From assembly GCA_938021455.1 (NCBI GenBank), contig CALIGP010000032.1:1-8617 (forward strand): a stretch of 8,617 nt of DNA, given 5' to 3'. How positions within the stretch are numbered: position 1 is the first letter of the stretch; every line of letters begins with the position of its first letter. The translations under genes were made by a program, and so were the position numbers. Under the pieces are notes generated by a model. That model had not been told where the DNA came from. It did not search any database and worked only from the letters and a program-made list of their open reading frames with translations. This document shows, one piece after another, positions 6,534-8,617 of the stretch. The DNA comes from an uncultured Lewinella sp. (GTDB lineage Bacteria > Bacteroidota > Bacteroidia > Chitinophagales > Saprospiraceae).

Positions 6534-8183
6534 ATGCTCCCTCAAATCGACCCTACAACTACACTTGCCTGGAAAGAACTCGAAATGCACGCTCATGAAA
6601 TGGAAGGGCGTCATATGAAGGATCTATTTGCCCAGGATCCTAAGCGGTTTGAAAACCTCAGCCAGACTTACGAAGATATTCTACTGGATTATTCCAAGAA
6701 TATTCTTTCTCAACAGACGCTGGATTTACTCTACCGATTGGCGGAGGAATGTGGCGTCAAGGGGGCTACTGAAAAGATGTTTGCCGGTGAAATCATTAAT
6801 GGTACGGAAGGTCGAGCCGTCTTACACGTAGCGCTCCGTAACCGGGGGCAAGGTAGCATCATGGTAGACGGCGAAGACGTAATGCCTGCAGTCCGTGATA
6901 CCTTGGATCGTATGAAAGCCTTCTGTGAACGGGTCCATTCCGGGAAGCATGTAGGGTACACCGGTAAGCCACTTACGCAGGTGGTCAACATCGGGATCGG
7001 CGGGTCAGACCTTGGCCCAGTCATGGTAACGGAAGCCCTAAAGCCCTACTGGATAGATGGCCGGGAAGTATACTTCGTGAGTAATATTGACGGTACTCAC
7101 CTAGCCGAGGTATTGAAGAAAATAGACCCTGAAACCACGCTCTTTCTGGTGGCTTCCAAAACCTTCACTACTCAGGAAACAATGACCAACGCCCGGAGTG
7201 CCCGGCAGTGGTTCTATGAGCAGGGTGGGAGTGAGGCGGACGTTGCCAAGCATTTTGCAGCTTTAAGTACCAATGCTTCGGGCGTAATGGAATTCGGTAT
7301 AGACCGCGAAAACATCTTTGGCTTTTGGGATTGGGTCGGTGGCCGCTATAGCCTGTCAAGTGCCATCGGAATGAGTATCGCCCTGACCGTTGGTTTTGAC
7401 AATTTTGCCGGCTTGCTGGACGGAATGCACAATATGGATGAGCATTTCCGGAATGCGCCCATGGAAGAAAACCTACCGGTGAAACTTGCCCTGATGGGCG
7501 TTTGGTACACTAACTTCTTTGGCGCGGAGACGGAAGCAATCCTTCCTTACGATCAATATCTCCACCGTTTTCCCGCTTATTTCCAGCAAGGAAATATGGA
7601 AAGCAACGGAAAGAGTGTAGATCGTAACGGTAACCCCGTAGACTATGAAACTGGTCCCATCATCTGGGGCGAGCCAGGCACTAATGGCCAGCATGCTTTC
7701 TACCAGCTAATTCACCAGGGCACGCGACTCATCCCTTGTGATTTTATCGCTCCGGCGGTTTCTCATAATCCTTTGGGAGATCACCATGCAATCTTGCTTA
7801 GTAACTTCTTTGCCCAAACGGAGGCTTTGATGAACGGCAAGACAGCTATTCAGGTGTCCGCAGAATTGAAAAAGGAGGGTAAAACAGAGGAAGAAATTGC
7901 GAAACTGATGCCCTTCAAGGTGTTTGACGGCAACCGGCCTACCAATTCTATTTTGGTGAAGAAAATAACACCTTACGTCCTGGGCCAGCTCATCGCCATG
8001 TATGAGCACAAGATATTTGTACAGGGCATCATCTGGAACATTTACAGCTTTGATCAGTGGGGAGTAGAGTTGGGTAAACAGCTGGCCAAAGCAATTCTGC
8101 CGGAACTGGGCGACGGCGCGCAGGTGCAGAGTCATGATAGTAGCACCAATGGTTTGATTAACGCCTATAAAGATTGGCGGTAA
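6534..8183 (+). CDS. pgi: Glucose-6-phosphate isomerase
   Basis: Pgi interconverts glucose-6-phosphate and fructose-6-phosphate in the cytoplasm, in glycolysis and gluconeogenesis. From the ATG at 6534 (MLPQIDPTTTLAWKELEMH) the protein has 549 residues, the length of E. coli Pgi, and it aligns with it from end to end. The sugar-phosphate binding region includes NIGIGGSDLGP near 152-162 and ASKTFTTQETMTN near 207-219. The two family signatures are DWVGGRYSLSSAIG at 266-279 and NIYSFDQWGVELGK at 502-515. Expected catalytic residues are present: Glu356 in QGNMESNGK, His387 in NGQHAFYQ and Lys515 in WGVELGK, each one position later than E. coli Glu355, His386 and Lys514. The frame stays open to an ATG at 6387, but those 49 extra residues have no counterpart in the family, so the later start was chosen. 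A/T-rich sequence precedes the ATG, without a Shine-Dalgarno. No convincing terminator follows. Confidence 0.97.
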   Translation: MLPQIDPTTTLAWKELEMHAHEMEGRHMKDLFAQDPKRFENLSQTYEDILLDYSKNILSQQTLDLLYRLAEECGVKGATEKMFAGEIINGTEGRAVLHVALRNRGQGSIMVDGEDVMPAVRDTLDRMKAFCERVHSGKHVGYTGKPLTQVVNIGIGGSDLGPVMVTEALKPYWIDGREVYFVSNIDGTHLAEVLKKIDPETTLFLVASKTFTTQETMTNARSARQWFYEQGGSEADVAKHFAALSTNASGVMEFGIDRENIFGFWDWVGGRYSLSSAIGMSIALTVGFDNFAGLLDGMHNMDEHFRNAPMEENLPVKLALMGVWYTNFFGAETEAILPYDQYLHRFPAYFQQGNMESNGKSVDRNGNPVDYETGPIIWGEPGTNGQHAFYQLIHQGTRLIPCDFIAPAVSHNPLGDHHAILLSNFFAQTEALMNGKTAIQVSAELKKEGKTEEEIAKLMPFKVFDGNRPTNSILVKKITPYVLGQLIAMYEHKIFVQGIIWNIYSFDQWGVELGKQLAKAILPELGDGAQVQSHDSSTNGLINAYKDWR

Positions 8184-8293
8184 AAATTGAAACAGACACT
8201 GCCCGAATCATCCGGCGACTTATTATAAGCTTTTACAGAACCTCTTGCATTTTTTTCCGTTACGAAAGCAAAAGGCAAAACATTAGACCCACC

Positions 8294-8617
8294 ATGCGAA
8301 TCACCTCACTATTACTCTTGGTATTCTTTTTTTCTTGCCAAGTCGCTTTTGCGCAAGACCCGCCCAAGGCCGAGATTACGGAAACTGGTGAAAAGAAGAA
8401 AGAGAAAAAATCTCCCTTTAAGCCATACACCGAGTTGATTTCTGATGATGCCGTTTCCACCGACGGACTCTTCAAAACCCACCGGGTGGGGGAGAAGTAC
8501 TACTTCGAAATCCCTTTCGAAACACTAGAGCGAGATATGTTACTCGTGAGTCGGATAGCCAAAATCCCCTCCGGGCTAGGAGGCGGTTACGTCAATGCAG
8601 GGTCCAAAACAAACGAG
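8294..8617 (+). CDS. Secreted protein, N-terminus of a DUF5118/DUF5117-type zinc-dependent metalloprotease (3' partial)
   Basis: The ATG at 8294 opens a frame of 108 codons that runs off the window end. Residues 1-20 are a signal peptide (MRI, then LLLLVFFF, then VAFA before QD); Cys15 is not in a good lipobox, so signal peptidase I cleavage near residue 20 is preferred. Residues 31-41 are a Lys/Glu-rich linker (EKKKEKK). From about 42 the sequence KPYTELISDDAVSTDGLFKT, then VGEKYYFEIPFETLERDMLLVSRI, split here as KYYFEIP (68-74) and DMLLVSRIAKIPSG (81-94), matches the usual opening of large Bacteroidota proteins with DUF5118, DUF5117 and a C-terminal zinc metalloprotease domain. The HExxH-bearing part would lie outside the window, so the enzymatic call is inferred from the N-terminus alone. 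The gene follows pgi after 110 bp, in which I see neither a clear terminator nor a TAnnTTTG promoter element, so read-through from pgi is possible. Confidence 0.75.
   Translation, partial: MRITSLLLLVFFFSCQVAFAQDPPKAEITETGEKKKEKKSPFKPYTELISDDAVSTDGLFKTHRVGEKYYFEIPFETLERDMLLVSRIAKIPSGLGGGYVNAGSKTNE

Noticed and set aside
7707..8135. 142-codon open frame antisense to pgi
   Set aside because: It lies wholly inside a strongly conserved enzyme gene, its translation has no recognisable domain, and it is explained as a shadow of pgi codon usage.
8195..8250. Possible pgi terminator in the pgi to metalloprotease spacer
   Set aside because: CTTATTATAAG is symmetric but leaves no loop, and there is no GC-rich stem before the T-run at about 8250.
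8260..8475. Minus-strand 71-codon open frame at the right end
   Set aside because: It is antisense to the signal peptide and conserved opening of the secreted metalloprotease-like protein read on the plus strand from 8294.

Overview
The window looks like a chromosomal segment from a gliding-type Bacteroidota, most likely the Saprospiria/Lewinella side of the phylum. This rests on a large secreted protein with a type IX secretion (T9SS) type B C-terminal domain and a SprB-like repeat, on gldA and gldF homologues, on the absence of Shine-Dalgarno-like sequence before the genes, and on a TAnnTTTG-type promoter element. The genus is inference. Base composition is near half G+C throughout, and I see no insertion sequence, tRNA, rRNA, CRISPR array or phage gene.

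Layout: (1) 2-1531 (+) is the 3' end of a modular T9SS-exported surface protein, closed by a strong long-stem terminator at 1592-1652. (2) A short spacer with a 16-bp tandem repeat leads into 1722-3674 (+), a 650-residue membrane protein that joins a family 2 glycosyltransferase to a region resembling polyprenyl-phosphate glycosylphosphotransferases but lacking their catalytic core. (3) Facing it with zero intergenic bases is a minus-strand cluster, read from the right: gldA (6077-5142, TTG start), a small secreted protein of unknown function (5093-4431) and gldF (4406-3675). The spacings of 48 and 24 bp suggest one operon. gldG is not next to gldF here. (4) A 456-bp divergent region (6078-6533) holds a candidate gldA promoter, a minus-strand terminator-like hairpin just upstream of it, and a 19-bp dyad. 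(5) 6534-8183 (+) is pgi, glucose-6-phosphate isomerase; its frame stays open 49 codons upstream, but homology places the start at 6534. (6) From 8294 (+) a secreted protein begins that resembles the N-terminus of the DUF5118/DUF5117 zinc-dependent metalloprotease family; it runs off the end.

How they fit: three of the six genes are envelope or motility related (T9SS cargo, GldA, GldF), and the glycosyltransferase probably builds a surface polysaccharide or glycan. Pgi is central metabolism and supplies fructose-6-phosphate for amino-sugar synthesis. I found no clearly new multi-gene system. The best leads are the core-less transferase fusion, the unknown secreted protein inside the gld ABC transporter operon, and the hairpin/promoter arrangement upstream of gldA.
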